DNA of 64,000 nucleotides from Afipia sp. GTDB lineage: Bacteria > Pseudomonadota > Alphaproteobacteria > Rhizobiales > Xanthobacteraceae. The translations under genes were made by a program, and so were the position numbers. The stretch's first letter is position 1. Every line of letters begins with the position of its first letter. The DNA is taken from the NCBI GenBank assembly GCA_024707075.1, contig JANQAK010000003.1, positions 2,081,112 to 2,145,111 of the forward strand, in the 5' to 3' direction. Below are positions 8,973 through 17,166 of this stretch, piece by piece. The notes under the pieces are model-generated. The model was given only the letters and a program-made list of their open reading frames with translations. It was not told the DNA's origin and did no database searches.

Positions 8973-9821
8973 CTATTGTTGCCGGATCTGCTCCAGCACC
9001 GGCGCGATGTAGCGCCGGAACTGCGCAGGGTTTTCACTCATCGGAAAATGTCCAACCTGCTCCATGATAGTGACATGCGCACCCTGGATGCCGGAGGCCG
9101 TGCGCACCGTGTCCTCCGGCATGCACGAGAAGTCGTATTCGCCGGTCAGCAGATAGAGCGGGCACACCTTTGTATCGATCGCATGGGTTCGGCCGCGCAG
9201 ATCGCCGTCGACGCGATAGAAATAAAGATCCCCCTTGAAGACACCGGGGCCGCCCTGCTTGTAGGCCCATAGCGTTTCCATCCGTGCTTCTGCGGGGCTT
9301 TGCGGTGCCACAAGTCCGGAGACCAGCGCGGCGCAGACTTCGCCGCCGTGAATGTCCGGTCGGTTCAACCATGCGGTGTCGTACCAGGGCGCCTGAAAAT
9401 CCGCGGCCTCGAGGCCGATAAGTGCGCGAAACTCGCTGGCATGATCGATGGCGAGATTCAGCACGATGCGTCCGCCGATCGAGCAGCCCATCACAACCGG
9501 TCTGTCAAGATCGAGCGCGGCGCAGAACGCACGGATCGTCTGCGTGTAGCGCGCCGTGGTGAGCTGATACTCGCTGCCGTCCCAGTTTTCCGGCGGATTG
9601 GACTTGCCGTGCCAGGGCATGTCGAAGGCAATGATGCGAAAGTGTTTCGCGAACTCGTCATCCGCCAGCAGGTAACGCCACTGCCGCCCGTCGGAGCCTG
9701 CGGTGTGGAGGCAAACCAGTGGGATGCCGCTGCCTGCTTCCTCGAAATAGATCCGGTGTGGCGTGCCGTCGATCTCGACATGCACATAGCGCCCCACCAT
9801 GGGTTCGATGCGGCCGGTCAT
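8973..9821 (-). CDS. Alpha/beta-hydrolase
   Basis: A 282-residue cytoplasmic hydrolase of the alpha/beta fold. The oxyanion-hole region is LVCLHTAGSDGRQW. The nucleophile elbow is VVMGCSIGGR (Gly-Cys-Ser-Ile-Gly, nucleophile Ser near residue 117). The acidic residue lies in LLTGEYDFSC and the catalytic His in MEQVGHFPMSENP near residue 265. This is typical of esterases, lactonases and C-C hydrolases of catabolic operons. Its ATG overlaps the stop of the gene at 9818-10216 by four bases (ATGA), so the two are translationally coupled. Substrate unknown. Confidence 0.87.
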   Translation of the reverse strand: MTGRIEPMVGRYVHVEIDGTPHRIYFEEAGSGIPLVCLHTAGSDGRQWRYLLADDEFAKHFRIIAFDMPWHGKSNPPENWDGSEYQLTTARYTQTIRAFCAALDLDRPVVMGCSIGGRIVLNLAIDHASEFRALIGLEAADFQAPWYDTAWLNRPDIHGGEVCAALVSGLVAPQSPAEARMETLWAYKQGGPGVFKGDLYFYRVDGDLRGRTHAIDTKVCPLYLLTGEYDFSCMPEDTVRTASGIQGAHVTIMEQVGHFPMSENPAQFRRYIAPVLEQIRQQ

Positions 9822-10216
9822 CGAGTGCCTCCCGATGATCGCGGCAGCGCCAACAGATCCTTGAAGTACTGAAGATTGGTCATGAAGGGCTGAATGTCGC
9901 CTTCAAGCGTCGCCTCACCGCGCTTGGTGAGCGAGAGCAGATCGTGCCATCCCGCTTTCGGCATCGGCTCCCAGAACGCGGCCCACGCCTGTGGCGTCGC
10001 GCGATAGGCGAAACGCCACGAGCGCATCAGGATCGGCGCCGGCGCCATATCGACGATGCGGCCGCCGCGGATCGACAAATGAAACGACTGCTCGGTCGAG
10101 CCGAGCAGACAATCAACGTCGAGAAACCGTCCGCGCTGGATCAGCGCACCATCGCGCGCCAGCAATTCGGGAATTTGCGTGAACGCCTGCGTCACGTTCG
10201 CATCAGATTTTTTCAA
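9818..10216 (-). CDS. Small conserved protein of unknown function, possibly SCP2-like
   Basis: About 132 residues, no signal peptide and no transmembrane segment. A beta-rich first half (FHLSIRGGRIVDMAPAPI) and a helix-rich second half (WAAFWEPMPKAGWHDLLSLT, then GDIQPFMTNLQYFKDLL) resemble SCP2/sterol-carrier-like domains. That assignment is from pattern only. The likely start is TTG at 10216, with GGAG about seven bases upstream, overlapping the end of the Bug-type gene; a GTG at 10195 is an alternative. It is coupled on both sides in the operon, so a role with the downstream hydrolase is likely, perhaps as substrate-holding partner (inference). Confidence 0.6.
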   Translation of the reverse strand: MKKSDANVTQAFTQIPELLARDGALIQRGRFLDVDCLLGSTEQSFHLSIRGGRIVDMAPAPILMRSWRFAYRATPQAWAAFWEPMPKAGWHDLLSLTKRGEATLEGDIQPFMTNLQYFKDLLALPRSSGGTR

Positions 10217-11198
10217 GACCGGACTCCTTGATGATGCGTCCCCACAGTTCGGTCTGCGTCTTCACATGCTCCGCAAGCTGCGCGGACGTGCTGATGTTGG
10301 GCTCAAGGCCGATGTTGGTGAAGAATGTCTGCGCCTCCGGCGACGTCACCACCGAGGTGAACGCCTTGTTGAGCGTCTGCACGATGTCGTCCGGCGTGCC
10401 CTTCGGCACGAACAGGCCACTCCAGGCCGCGAAGTCGTAACCGGGCAGACCCGCCTCCGCCATCGTCGGCACATCCGGCAACAATGTGATCCTCACCGGC
10501 GTTGTGACACCGAGCGCACGCAACGAACCCTGCTGGATAAACTCGCGGGTGACGGCAATATCGGTAATGACGAATTCAATCCGGCCACCAATCAGATCGG
10601 TGATCGCCTGCGGCGTGCCGGGATAGGACACCCTCACCGCATCGACATTCGCCATCGATTTCACCAGTTGCGCCGCGGCCATGCTGCCGGTGTTGCCGGT
10701 GCCATAACTGAGCTTGCCGGGATGGGCCTTCGCATAACTGATGAAGTCCGCGAGAGTCTTCGCCGGAAAATCCCTCGCCACCACCATCACCAGCGGATTG
10801 CGCGTCAACCGCGCCACGGGGACGAAGTCAGCCACCGGATCGAACGGCAACTTGTTGTAAAGATGCACATTGGCCGAATGTGTCGAATTGGTCGCCAGAT
10901 AGAGCGTGTAGCCATCCGGCGCTGCACGGGCGGCTTCGCTCGCGCCGAGATTTCCGTTGGCGCCAGGCTTGTTTTCAACAATGATTTTCTGGTTGAGCAC
11001 AGAGCCTACTTTCTCGGCCAGAAAGCGCGCCTCGACGTCGGTGGCACTTCCCGCCGGGAACGGCACGACCAGCCTGATCAACCTGCCCGGATAAACATCC
11101 GCCGTCGCGTTCGGCGCGAACGCGATCACGCCGGCCAGCAGGATCGCGGCTGCGGCGCAACGCATCAGCAATTGCGCCGCTCCTATGCTCCCTCTCAT
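10203..11198 (-). CDS. Bug/TctC-family periplasmic solute-binding protein
   Basis: Tripartite tricarboxylate transporter (TTT) receptor of the Bordetella-uptake-gene family, 331 residues. A signal peptide ends around ANATA-DVYP. The mature protein begins YPGRLIRLVVPFPAGSATD, the Bug signature with the Pro-Phe-x-x-Gly carboxylate-binding loop. IIVENKPGANGNLGA and the DGYTLYLATNS segment follow. The start at 11198 has GGGAG six bases upstream. No TctA/TctB membrane genes are adjacent, which is common for Bug proteins. It is the first gene of the leftward operon and suggests that the growth substrate is a carboxylate. Confidence 0.92.
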   Translation of the reverse strand: MRGSIGAAQLLMRCAAAAILLAGVIAFAPNATADVYPGRLIRLVVPFPAGSATDVEARFLAEKVGSVLNQKIIVENKPGANGNLGASEAARAAPDGYTLYLATNSTHSANVHLYNKLPFDPVADFVPVARLTRNPLVMVVARDFPAKTLADFISYAKAHPGKLSYGTGNTGSMAAAQLVKSMANVDAVRVSYPGTPQAITDLIGGRIEFVITDIAVTREFIQQGSLRALGVTTPVRITLLPDVPTMAEAGLPGYDFAAWSGLFVPKGTPDDIVQTLNKAFTSVVTSPEAQTFFTNIGLEPNISTSAQLAEHVKTQTELWGRIIKESGLEKI

Positions 11199-11260
11199 CT
11201 CGCTCTCCCTGTCGCTCCAGTGATCGGCATTTGTGTTCGCGTAATCCGCAAACCCGCTTC

Positions 11261-11296
11261 TTTCTGTTGTTCTGTCTGACAGAACACTTGTTCTGT
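11261..11296. promoter_or_regulatory. Divergent promoter region with palindromic operator and flanking half-sites
   Basis: A perfect 17-bp palindrome, GTTCTGTCTGACAGAAC (11269-11285), sits between the divergent Bug-type operon and the aldehyde dehydrogenase. The half-site recurs as TTTCTGT (11261-11267) and GTTCTGT (11290-11296). This spacing suggests cooperative binding of a dimeric regulator. The IclR protein encoded inside the operon is the natural candidate (inference). Confidence 0.65.
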
Positions 11297-11372
11297 TATA
11301 TCAACATATGATTGGATGCCGCGCAAGCCGGACGGCGATGCCGCCTCGCATGAGCAGAAAACGGACTTTGAA

Positions 11373-12797
11373 ATGGTCTATCCAAACATCGAGCTTTACA
11401 TCGACGGACACTGGCGCCGGGCACCGGGCGCGCCGATTATCAATCCCGCCGACGAAAGCGTGCTGGGAACGGTGCCGCACGCGACCAAAACCGATCTCGA
11501 CGATGCGCTCGACGCGGCCTCGCGCGGTTTTGCGGTCTGGCGCAAGACGGCTCCGAATGCGCGCGCGCAAATCATCCTGCGCACGGCCGCGTTGATCCGC
11601 GAGCGCGTCGATGACATGGCGACCGCGATGACGCTGGAGCAAGGCAAGCCGCTCGATCAGGCTCGCCTCGAAATCTTGCGCGGCTGTGACATCATTGAAT
11701 GGGACGCGACCGAAGGCATGCGGATGTATGGCCGCATCATTCCCGCGGGACCCGGCCTCCAGCACACGGTCTACCGCCAGCCGATCGGCCCGGTCGCTGC
11801 CTTTTCGCCGTGGAACTTTCCCATGAGTTCACCGGCGCGCAAGGTTGCCGGCGCGCTGTCATCGGGCTGCTCGATCATCCTGAAAGCCTCTGAAGAAACG
11901 CCCGCCGGCGCATTGCAACTCGTGCGCGCCTTCCACGATGCCGGCCTTCCCGCAGGCGTGCTCAATCTTGTCTTCGGCGATCCGGCGGAGATCTCTGGCT
12001 ACCTCGTGCCACACACAACAATTCGTCTTATTACCTTCACGGGTTCAGTGCCGGTTGGCAAACATCTCGCCGCGATGGCCGGACAACACATGAAGCCGGC
12101 CATCATGGAACTGGGCGGACACGGGCCTGTGATCGTCTGCGATGACGTCGATCCCGTGGCGACCGCTGCGGCGTCGGTCACTGCGAAATCACGCAACGCC
12201 GGACAAGTGTGTGTCGCGCCGACACGTTTCTTCATCCACGAGTCGGGTTATGAGAAATTCGCTTCCACCTTCGCTGAACACGCCTCGCAACTTAAAGTCG
12301 GAAACGGCATGGATCCATCGACGCAACTCGGACCGGTGGCAAATCCACGACGTATCCAGGCAATGGAACGACTGGTAGCGGATGCAACCGCACGCGGTGC
12401 ACGCGTACTCGCTGGGGGCCAGCGCATCGGTAATCGCGGCTATTATTATCCGCTCACCGTGCTCGCCGATGTCCCCGACGATGCGCTGGCAATGAATGAA
12501 GAACCATTCGGTCCGCTGGCTCTGGTCAATCCGGTGCACGACCTCGACGAGGCGATCGCGAAGGCCAATGCGCTGCCATTCGGCCTTGCCGCCTATGCCT
12601 TCACACATTCATCGAACAACGTGCATCGGTTGTCCAAAGACGTCGAAACCGGCAATCTCACGATCAATCACTTCGTGGCATCGACTGCGGAAACCCCGTT
12701 CGGCGGTGTGAAAGACAGCGGATACGGACGCGAAGGCGGCACTGAGGGGCTATCCTGCTACACGGTGGCAAAGAACGTCTCGCACAAGTTCGGTTGA
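11373..12797 (+). CDS. NAD(P)-dependent aldehyde dehydrogenase, succinate-semialdehyde-dehydrogenase-like
   Basis: About 474 residues from the ATG at 11373; an in-frame ATG at 11316 would add 19 residues and neither has a strong ribosome site. The fold is complete: cofactor loop FSPWNFPMSSPARKVAGAL, catalytic-base motif MELGGHGPVIV and nucleophile NAGQVCVAPTRF. The C-terminal FGGVKDSGYGREGG segment is typical of GabD-like enzymes. It oxidises an aldehyde or semialdehyde to the acid. It is transcribed away from the Bug/IclR/tcuAB operon over a shared palindromic operator, so it probably works in the same pathway, downstream of the beta-hydroxyacid dehydrogenase. Confidence 0.9.
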   Translation: MVYPNIELYIDGHWRRAPGAPIINPADESVLGTVPHATKTDLDDALDAASRGFAVWRKTAPNARAQIILRTAALIRERVDDMATAMTLEQGKPLDQARLEILRGCDIIEWDATEGMRMYGRIIPAGPGLQHTVYRQPIGPVAAFSPWNFPMSSPARKVAGALSSGCSIILKASEETPAGALQLVRAFHDAGLPAGVLNLVFGDPAEISGYLVPHTTIRLITFTGSVPVGKHLAAMAGQHMKPAIMELGGHGPVIVCDDVDPVATAAASVTAKSRNAGQVCVAPTRFFIHESGYEKFASTFAEHASQLKVGNGMDPSTQLGPVANPRRIQAMERLVADATARGARVLAGGQRIGNRGYYYPLTVLADVPDDALAMNEEPFGPLALVNPVHDLDEAIAKANALPFGLAAYAFTHSSNNVHRLSKDVETGNLTINHFVASTAETPFGGVKDSGYGREGGTEGLSCYTVAKNVSHKFG

Positions 12798-12839
12798 ACA
12801 GCATGGAGAAGAAGACCGACAGACGAACGCGCGAGCGGA

Positions 12840-13160
12840 TTATCGCGACAAAAACAGCTTGCCGATCACCCGAAACCACGTTGGCCGCCATGCCAGCGTG
12901 AAGACGACCGCAATAGCGCCAAGGCTGATCATGGTGGCCCACATAAGTGAGCCAAAACTTGCGCCGCCACGCAGCAGAGCGAGGGTAAAACTCACGCCCA
13001 GCAAGCCATATCCGCAACCGCGAAGGATCCATACCCTATGCTTTGAGCAAGAATTTTCGATCGTCATACGCTTCCAATGCCGCGCCTGGCTTGAGGCAAG
13101 TAGCGCAAAGCCAGAATAAATCGTGACAAACACAAAAAGTAAAAGCAACGCGTCACGCAC
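12840..13160 (-). CDS. DUF3325-like small membrane protein
   Basis: About 106 residues with three hydrophobic segments (LLLLFVFVTIYSGFALLA; GYGLLGVSFTLALL; MISLGAIAVVFTLAW). The ASSQARHWKR motif after the first helix is characteristic of DUF3325, a family found next to PepSY-domain iron reductases and TonB siderophore receptors. GTG at 13160 is the likelier start; the TTG at 13178 is an alternative. Upstream on the same strand are fragments of exactly those partners, so this gene is probably the last readable piece of a decayed iron-uptake locus. Confidence 0.65.
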   Translation of the reverse strand: MRDALLLLFVFVTIYSGFALLASSQARHWKRMTIENSCSKHRVWILRGCGYGLLGVSFTLALLRGGASFGSLMWATMISLGAIAVVFTLAWRPTWFRVIGKLFLSR

Positions 13161-13174
13161 GCCGCGTCCCCTCT

Positions 13175-13527
13175 TCAACCAATGTCTTCACGTTCAGTTG
13201 CATGCTGGGATCGGCCAGCTTTTCGCGCCCCCAGCACCGCGATAATCGCGCCTGCAAGAAGCATCAGGTCCATCCCGGCAACAGGCCACAGATGCCGGCG
13301 CGTTAGCTGCGCCGCAAATGATCGCCGGTGGTGATTGTGCTGAGCACAACAGCCAGCACCGCCAAACTGGCGATCGCCAGGTTCTGCTCCCTCCAGCCCT
13401 CGCGCCCCAGCCGCAATGAGGCACGCGCAAAGGTAGCGATCCATACAGCGTAGAAAGTCCAGGCCTCAGCGCCGACTCTGCCATCGAGATCAAGCGGCAG
13501 GATGCGATTGACAACAAAAAACGACAG
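13175..13527 (-). pseudogene. Remnant of a PepSY transmembrane iron-uptake protein (C-terminal part)
   Basis: One frame from 13527 to a stop at 13303 reads LSFFVVNRILPLDLDGRVG, then a helix FYAVWIATFARASLRL and WREQNLAIASLAVLAVVLS. This matches the C-terminal region of PepSY iron-regulated membrane proteins (ANRLLP...REQ). The next frame continues with RHLWPVAGMDLMLLAGAIIA and stops at 13175. At least one frameshift lies near 13310-13320, and the N-terminal PepSY domains are absent. A third frame around 13530-13649 may carry a few more residues. Confidence 0.6.
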
Positions 13528-13711
13528 CGTGCGATGATGATGCCGCTAACACTTCCTGTCGCAATCACCTCTACGATGCGTACACCAATCGCGAAACCGG
13601 CGCGCGTGACAGACGTGCTTTCCGTGAACATCGGAGTCGTTATGTTCATGGGGGAGAGCTACGTCATTGGGGAAACACTCCGAAAACGTCCCGCCTGCCT
13701 TCCTCCGCCCA

Positions 13712-13812
13712 AAATCTGAAATTCAGCGACACGGTCGCGGTTCTTCCGGGGGGCGCATAAAGATTAGCGCCGACGGCAGAAGCGCAAGCAACGTCAGTCA
13801 GGTTATTGACCA
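13712..13812 (-). pseudogene. Remnant of a TonB-dependent receptor (last beta-strands)
   Basis: The minus strand reads VVNNLTD..., then ANLYAPPGRTATVSLNFRF, the typical end of a TonB-dependent siderophore receptor (NNLTD motif and a final aromatic strand). Here the frame runs on past the usual terminal Phe into WAEEGRR. No plug or barrel can be traced further upstream. Nothing recognisable is seen from 13813 to 14122. Confidence 0.5.
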
Positions 13813-14122
13813 CGAAGCAGCAGGCATCGTCGCCTCGTTGATCGGTGGCCCGCTCTTTGTTGCCGTTGTACGCAGGTTCTGGTTGACGAAACTATGAAAA
13901 CCACCGCACCGACTATTCTTCGGCTTGGAGACGTTTCCTTATTGTGGAGAATACGGACCGCAATTGTTGTGGCATGCGGGCCGTCGTCGGCCTGACATTT
14001 CACATAGACGATTATATTCCAACAGGCTCGTCCGGAATGAAATGAACGAGGCGTACGATCGTGCCTGTCCTTTTTGATTGCCCTAGAGAACTGCGCCGGC
14101 CGCACTCCGAAAGGCGAAGTCA

Positions 14123-15289
14123 TTAGTCAAGCACAGATGACATAACCAGATCAGATAACCGCTGCGAACGCTTACGCGCGTTGTAGAGCTGCGGATATCC
14201 GCAAACCAAGTGAACGAACGTTATATCCCGCTCGGGATCCACACAAAACAACTGGCCGCCAAATCCCGATCCAGCGAAAGTCCGAGGCGAACTTAACGTC
14301 CCCATATTGGTGACAAAAATCCCCTCCCCGCGCACGTAGATCGACAGACCAATATTCGCGGGGAATGCGTCAGTGTGATCCCGCTCCGCCGCTCCCATGA
14401 ACAAACCGTGGAGCTTGTTTCCAGTCTGGATAGTCGTCGCCGCCCTGATGATAGCTGGAGACAGAACGCGCACGCCGTCGAGGGTCCCACCAAGCCTCAG
14501 CATTTCCGCGAAGCGAAACTGGTCGTACGCTGTGGAAAATGCGCCGCCCGCAAGGAATTCGACATCGGCACAGATTTCGGCGATCTGCTCAATGTCGCGC
14601 GGCGGGAGAGCGTCGGGTGAATCGTCCCGCATCGTGATCGGAGCCAATCGCTTGACGAGATCTGCACGTCCTTTCAACGATAGCGCCGTGTCCGACATTC
14701 CGGTTGGTTGAAGCAATTCGTCTGCCATGATTTGATGAAGGGGCCGCTTCTTCTCGTCCAGCCGGCGCATTACCTCGCCAAGAACAGCATGAGCCGCACC
14801 GGCGTGATAGTTGGCTACACCATCGGGCGCAGGCTCAAGCGGCAACTGGCAAATTTTCGCAACATAAGCCTCATTGCCGTCGCGCCAGTCTTCCAGCGGA
14901 TGTTGCATCGGCAATCCAGCTTGATGGCTCAAGGCTTCGCGAATGGTGACGCGTTCTTTTCCCTTCTGTCCAAATTCCGGAATGATCTCCGCGATGCGCG
15001 TGGTCAGAGCCACCTGGCCTCGATCGACAAAGCGGAACAAGGTGGCCGCTGTAAGCTGTTTGGTCAGAGACATGATCGGGAGCACATCGTCAATTTGCGC
15101 TTTGCGCCCGTTGCGCTTGTCCGAGTATCCAATCGCCTCGTGCAGCACGATGCGACCTCCGCGAGCAACAAGGACAACCGATCCATCAGATATCCCGTTT
15201 TCGATGTCCTTCTCGATGGATTTGCGCAACAGTATCAATTTGGACTCATCCATGCTGACATCAGCGGGTGAGGCGTCGATTTTTTTCAT
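14123..15289 (-). CDS. Serine hydrolase of the beta-lactamase / EstB-like family
   Basis: A 388-residue class C beta-lactamase-fold protein. It has the S-x-x-K motif SLTK near residue 74 (LPIMSLTKQLTAATLF), a Tyr motif in NYHAGAAHAVLGEVM near residue 160, and a late GGQLFCVDPERDITF segment where the third motif lies. No signal peptide is evident, so a cytoplasmic esterase or amidase is more likely than a beta-lactamase. The ATG at 15289 has GGAGG eight bases upstream. It is the third gene of the hyuA-hyuB unit and may open an ester, lactone or amide of the same substrate (inference). Confidence 0.82.
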   Translation of the reverse strand: MKKIDASPADVSMDESKLILLRKSIEKDIENGISDGSVVLVARGGRIVLHEAIGYSDKRNGRKAQIDDVLPIMSLTKQLTAATLFRFVDRGQVALTTRIAEIIPEFGQKGKERVTIREALSHQAGLPMQHPLEDWRDGNEAYVAKICQLPLEPAPDGVANYHAGAAHAVLGEVMRRLDEKKRPLHQIMADELLQPTGMSDTALSLKGRADLVKRLAPITMRDDSPDALPPRDIEQIAEICADVEFLAGGAFSTAYDQFRFAEMLRLGGTLDGVRVLSPAIIRAATTIQTGNKLHGLFMGAAERDHTDAFPANIGLSIYVRGEGIFVTNMGTLSSPRTFAGSGFGGQLFCVDPERDITFVHLVCGYPQLYNARKRSQRLSDLVMSSVLD

Positions 15290-15369
15290 TTTCGTTTCCT
15301 CCGATCATTACTAATGCTTTGTGTACAAGCCCGATGAACGAAGCTGCGTTCCCGAGATGTCTGTTCGGT

Positions 15370-17166
15370 TTATTGCGCGGCGTGCATCGTTTTCCGGGTA
15401 GCAGCGGTCGCTTTAAAATCAACATTTCCGCTATTATCGATGATGACGCCATAAATACGCATTGCAGCCTCCCGGCTCACATAGCCGTCGCGGACATCGG
15501 CGAGCACCAGATGCATGTCCCTTTCAAGGGGAGAGCCATAGCCGCCGCCACCGCCGCTGACGACACGCAGAGAATCGCCTGTTCCGATGGCGATATCATC
15601 CTTGCGCAGGGCGCGCTGCTTGCCGTCGGCAGCAGATGCCAGTTCCACAAATGGTGGCTTGCCGCTCGCCCCACCATCCAAACCCCAGGGCGGACAACCG
15701 ATGCGCTCGACGTTGACATTGAACCGAAGGTCCTTCGGTTCTGGAAAGGCATAAACCTTCTCCACGCCCAGCCCGCCACGCTGACGGCCCGCGCCTCCAC
15801 TGTCTGGCACAAGCCGCTTGGCGACGATGCGGTACGGATACATCGCTTCCTGAATTTCAACCGGAACGTCGCGAACGTCGCCATGCGTCATGGAGCGGAA
15901 TGCGCTCGGACCGTCGGCTTGGGAAAATGCGCCCCAACCTCCCGACATTGCATCCAGGCACAAGAACCGTTCGCCCGCTTTATTGATTCCCGTAATCGTA
16001 TGAACACCATAAGTTCCGTGGTGACCGGCAGGCACGGTGTCAGGCAGTGCGCCAGCAAGCGCCGACAGTATCGTGTCAGCCACGCTGGCGCCGCTGTATC
16101 CGCCCTGCCCCATCGCTGCACCCGGACGCGCGCTGAGAAACCGTCCCTCCGGAGCAATGACGTGAATGCCGTCAAAATCTCCCTCATTCACTGGCGAGTG
16201 GGGTGACAACAGCAACTTCGCAGCGATGCGGGCAAAAGCGACGGCGCCGCCGTCGAACGACAGGTTCACCGGACCCAGCGCCTGTTGGCTAATCCCCGAG
16301 AGATCGATGGTAAGACCGTTATTATCGATCGTGACGACAACATCTATAAAGAGAGGCACTCCACGATTGACACCATCGTCATCCAGAAACGAGCGGGCTT
16401 TATAGACTCCCTTCGGCAAGGCTGCGATCGCCCGCGCTGAAGCGGCCGAGGCATCCCGTCGCATTTCCATCATCGCGGCCTCGACGACGTCGACGCCGTG
16501 ATCGGCGATGACTTCACCGACCATGTTCCGGCCCATGAAGCAGCCGCCAAGCTGGGCCTGAAGATCGCCAGCCAGCAAATCAGGAAACCGGGAATTGGCC
16601 ATGATGATACGAAAAATGTCCTCGACCCGTTCGCCGCGCGACATCAGCTTCACCGTCGGAAGCTGAAAGCCCTCCTGCCAGATATCGGTGGCGTCCGCAG
16701 AGAAGCACGATCCAACGACGCGCCCACCGACATCGATCCAGTGCACAAGAACGGCGAAGAAGCCGATAAGCTTTTCATTCGATCGGATTGGCGTCAAAGC
16801 CACCACATCGTTCAAATGCTTGCCGATGACGTATCCATTCACAAGCACGATGTCCCCCGTGTGGAGGTTCTTTTCTCCGATCACCGCAAGAGCTTCGCGC
16901 GCTGCCAAGCCCAGTGCATTGGCAACGAAGGCAGGAAGGCTATAACGGGACTGAGTGACGAGCAGGCCTTCCGCATCGACAAATCCGATGGCGAAGTCCT
17001 TGTATTCCTGAACCAGCAGGCTGAATGCCGTGCGCTCGACATTCTTCTCGATCAGGTTTGGAATCGCGATCAGGCGCTGACGGACAATCTGCCGTTCGAT
17101 CGGATCATTTGCCGCCACGCTCGCAACATCTATGGATGGAGATTTAGCGACCTGGATATGGTTCAT
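15370..17166 (-). CDS. hyuB: Hydantoinase / 5-oxoprolinase subunit B (HyuB)
   Basis: A 598-residue HyuB-family subunit. With HyuA it catalyses ATP-dependent hydrolysis of N-methylhydantoin, 5-oxoproline or related cyclic amides; acetone carboxylase alpha subunits are relatives. The N-terminal DPIERQIVRQRLIAIPNLIE opening, HLNDVVALTPI, the SFDGGAVAFARIAAK region and the late GGASGKPP and GGGGGYGSPLERD segments are all typical. Its ATG overlaps the hyuA stop by four bases (ATGA), so subunits are co-translated. Length is normal. The exact substrate cannot be read from sequence. Confidence 0.9.
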   Translation of the reverse strand: MNHIQVAKSPSIDVASVAANDPIERQIVRQRLIAIPNLIEKNVERTAFSLLVQEYKDFAIGFVDAEGLLVTQSRYSLPAFVANALGLAAREALAVIGEKNLHTGDIVLVNGYVIGKHLNDVVALTPIRSNEKLIGFFAVLVHWIDVGGRVVGSCFSADATDIWQEGFQLPTVKLMSRGERVEDIFRIIMANSRFPDLLAGDLQAQLGGCFMGRNMVGEVIADHGVDVVEAAMMEMRRDASAASARAIAALPKGVYKARSFLDDDGVNRGVPLFIDVVVTIDNNGLTIDLSGISQQALGPVNLSFDGGAVAFARIAAKLLLSPHSPVNEGDFDGIHVIAPEGRFLSARPGAAMGQGGYSGASVADTILSALAGALPDTVPAGHHGTYGVHTITGINKAGERFLCLDAMSGGWGAFSQADGPSAFRSMTHGDVRDVPVEIQEAMYPYRIVAKRLVPDSGGAGRQRGGLGVEKVYAFPEPKDLRFNVNVERIGCPPWGLDGGASGKPPFVELASAADGKQRALRKDDIAIGTGDSLRVVSGGGGGYGSPLERDMHLVLADVRDGYVSREAAMRIYGVIIDNSGNVDFKATAATRKTMHAAQ

